Assembly (NCBI GenBank): GCA_937880835.1
Contig: CALGRN010000174.1
Span: 1-6,626 of the forward strand
Source of the DNA: an uncultured Prevotella sp.
GTDB lineage: Bacteria; Bacteroidota; Bacteroidia; Bacteroidales; Bacteroidaceae
Length of the DNA: 6,626 nucleotides
Reading direction: 5' to 3'
Shown here: piece by piece, positions 6,132 through 6,626 of the stretch
How positions within the stretch are numbered: position 1 is the first letter of the stretch
Layout of the letters: the number at the start of each line of letters is the position of its first letter
Notes under the pieces: model-generated
The model's database searches: none
What the model was told of the DNA's origin: nothing
What the model saw: the letters and a program-made list of their open reading frames with translations, nothing else
Made by a program: the position numbers and the translations under genes

Positions 6132-6626
6132 CTACAACATCTCCGGCAGTTGGAAAAGTTTTATTCCGTTGCTGCCCTTTATCAGTATGTAATAACCCTT
6201 CGGGCAGTTCTTTTCTATCTCTTTCTTTACCTCTTCCACGTCCTTGAACTTCCTGAAAGCACATTCCGTCTTGCCGAACTCTTCGCCCACAAGCCACACT
6301 CTGTCTATTCCCGTTGCTGCAAGCATGTCAACAACTTTCTGATGTTCGGCATCGCTTGCATCCCCCAGCTCTCTCATATCCCCGAGTATTGCCATTTTCG
6401 GACTTACTTCCATGTCTCTGAAATTAACGAGTGCGGCGTTCATACTCGTAGGGTTGGCATTGTAAGTATCCACTATCAGCTTGTTGCTGTCTGTCACTTC
6501 CAACTGCGAACGGTTGTTGCTCGGCGTGTAATTTTCCAATGCATGGTCTATCTCTTGCGGTGTAACATCAAGATAAAGTCCTATACATGCAGCTGCAAGC
6601 ATGTTGTATATGTTGTAAGAACCGAT
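6132..6626 (-). CDS. murF: MurF, UDP-MurNAc-tripeptide--D-alanyl-D-alanine ligase, C-terminal part
   Basis: MurF is the cytoplasmic ATP-dependent ligase that adds D-Ala-D-Ala to UDP-MurNAc-tripeptide, the last step of making the soluble peptidoglycan precursor. The 164 residues seen (stop TAG at 6134-6132) are roughly the last third of a protein usually about 430-450 residues long; the N-terminus and ATP-binding loop lie beyond the right edge. Family motifs in order: IGSYNIYNMLAA at the fragment start (the GxYNxxN segment of the Mur ligase central domain), DTYNANPTSM at about 53-62, LGDMRELG followed by AEH at about 81-95, and LIKGSNGIKLF near 149. All key blocks look intact and no frame break is seen. 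The first visible ATG (6602) is internal, not the start. It is convergent with the giant secreted-protein gene and probably belongs to a cell-wall cluster further right, which cannot be seen. Confidence 0.93.
   Translation of the reverse strand: MGSYNIYNMLAAACIGLYLDVTPQEIDHALENYTPSNNRSQLEVTDSNKLIVDTYNANPTSMNAALVNFRDMEVSPKMAILGDMRELGDASDAEHQKVVDMLAATGIDRVWLVGEEFGKTECAFRKFKDVEEVKKEIEKNCPKGYYILIKGSNGIKLFQLPEML

Noticed and set aside
6082..6297. Minus-strand 71-codon frame overlapping the end of murF
   Set aside because: It is a shadow frame of murF; the murF frame carries all the conserved ligase motifs.

Overview
The window looks like a piece of a Bacteroidales chromosome, most likely Prevotella or a Bacteroides-like relative. 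Four things point there: AT-rich intergenic DNA; promoters of the Bacteroidetes type (TTTG, 19 bases, TAnnTTTG); starts without a Shine-Dalgarno sequence; and a very long secreted protein made of fibronectin-like and jelly-roll modules that ends in a type IX secretion (T9SS) sorting domain. The species cannot be fixed from the sequence.

Layout. At 1-554, minus strand, lies the N-terminal part of a secreted protein that runs off the left edge. Positions 555-831 form a divergent regulatory region with two exact consensus promoters placed back to back. The rightward transcript has a leader of about 135 nt that carries a perfect 9-bp dyad and a tandem pair of GGTT/AACC dyads. At 832-5354, plus strand, lies one giant secreted-protein gene (about 1507 residues if intact). 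It is split by a -1 frame change near 1219-1248 into a 138-residue signal-peptide fragment and a 1375-residue body, and it ends in a strong intrinsic terminator at 5446-5483. From 6626 to 6132, minus strand, lies the C-terminal 164 residues of MurF (peptidoglycan precursor synthesis), followed by its own terminator at 6044-6002.

The gap of about 780 bp between the two convergent genes (5355-6131) has no convincing gene. It holds a 104-bp imperfect palindromic element (5541-5644), a 120-bp element made of 24-bp tandem repeats inside an 18-bp inverted repeat (5695-5814), and an AT-rich 11-bp inverted repeat (5947-5980). I saw nothing clear in 5815-5946 or 6045-6131.

The two divergent genes both encode exported, non-enzymatic-looking surface or extracellular proteins and may be co-regulated through the shared 277-bp region. 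MurF is a housekeeping gene that appears to be only a neighbour. I found no RNA gene, CRISPR array, transposase or defence system. The most unusual signals are the frame break in the T9SS cargo gene, the structured promoter and leader region, and the two palindromic repeat elements between the convergent terminators.
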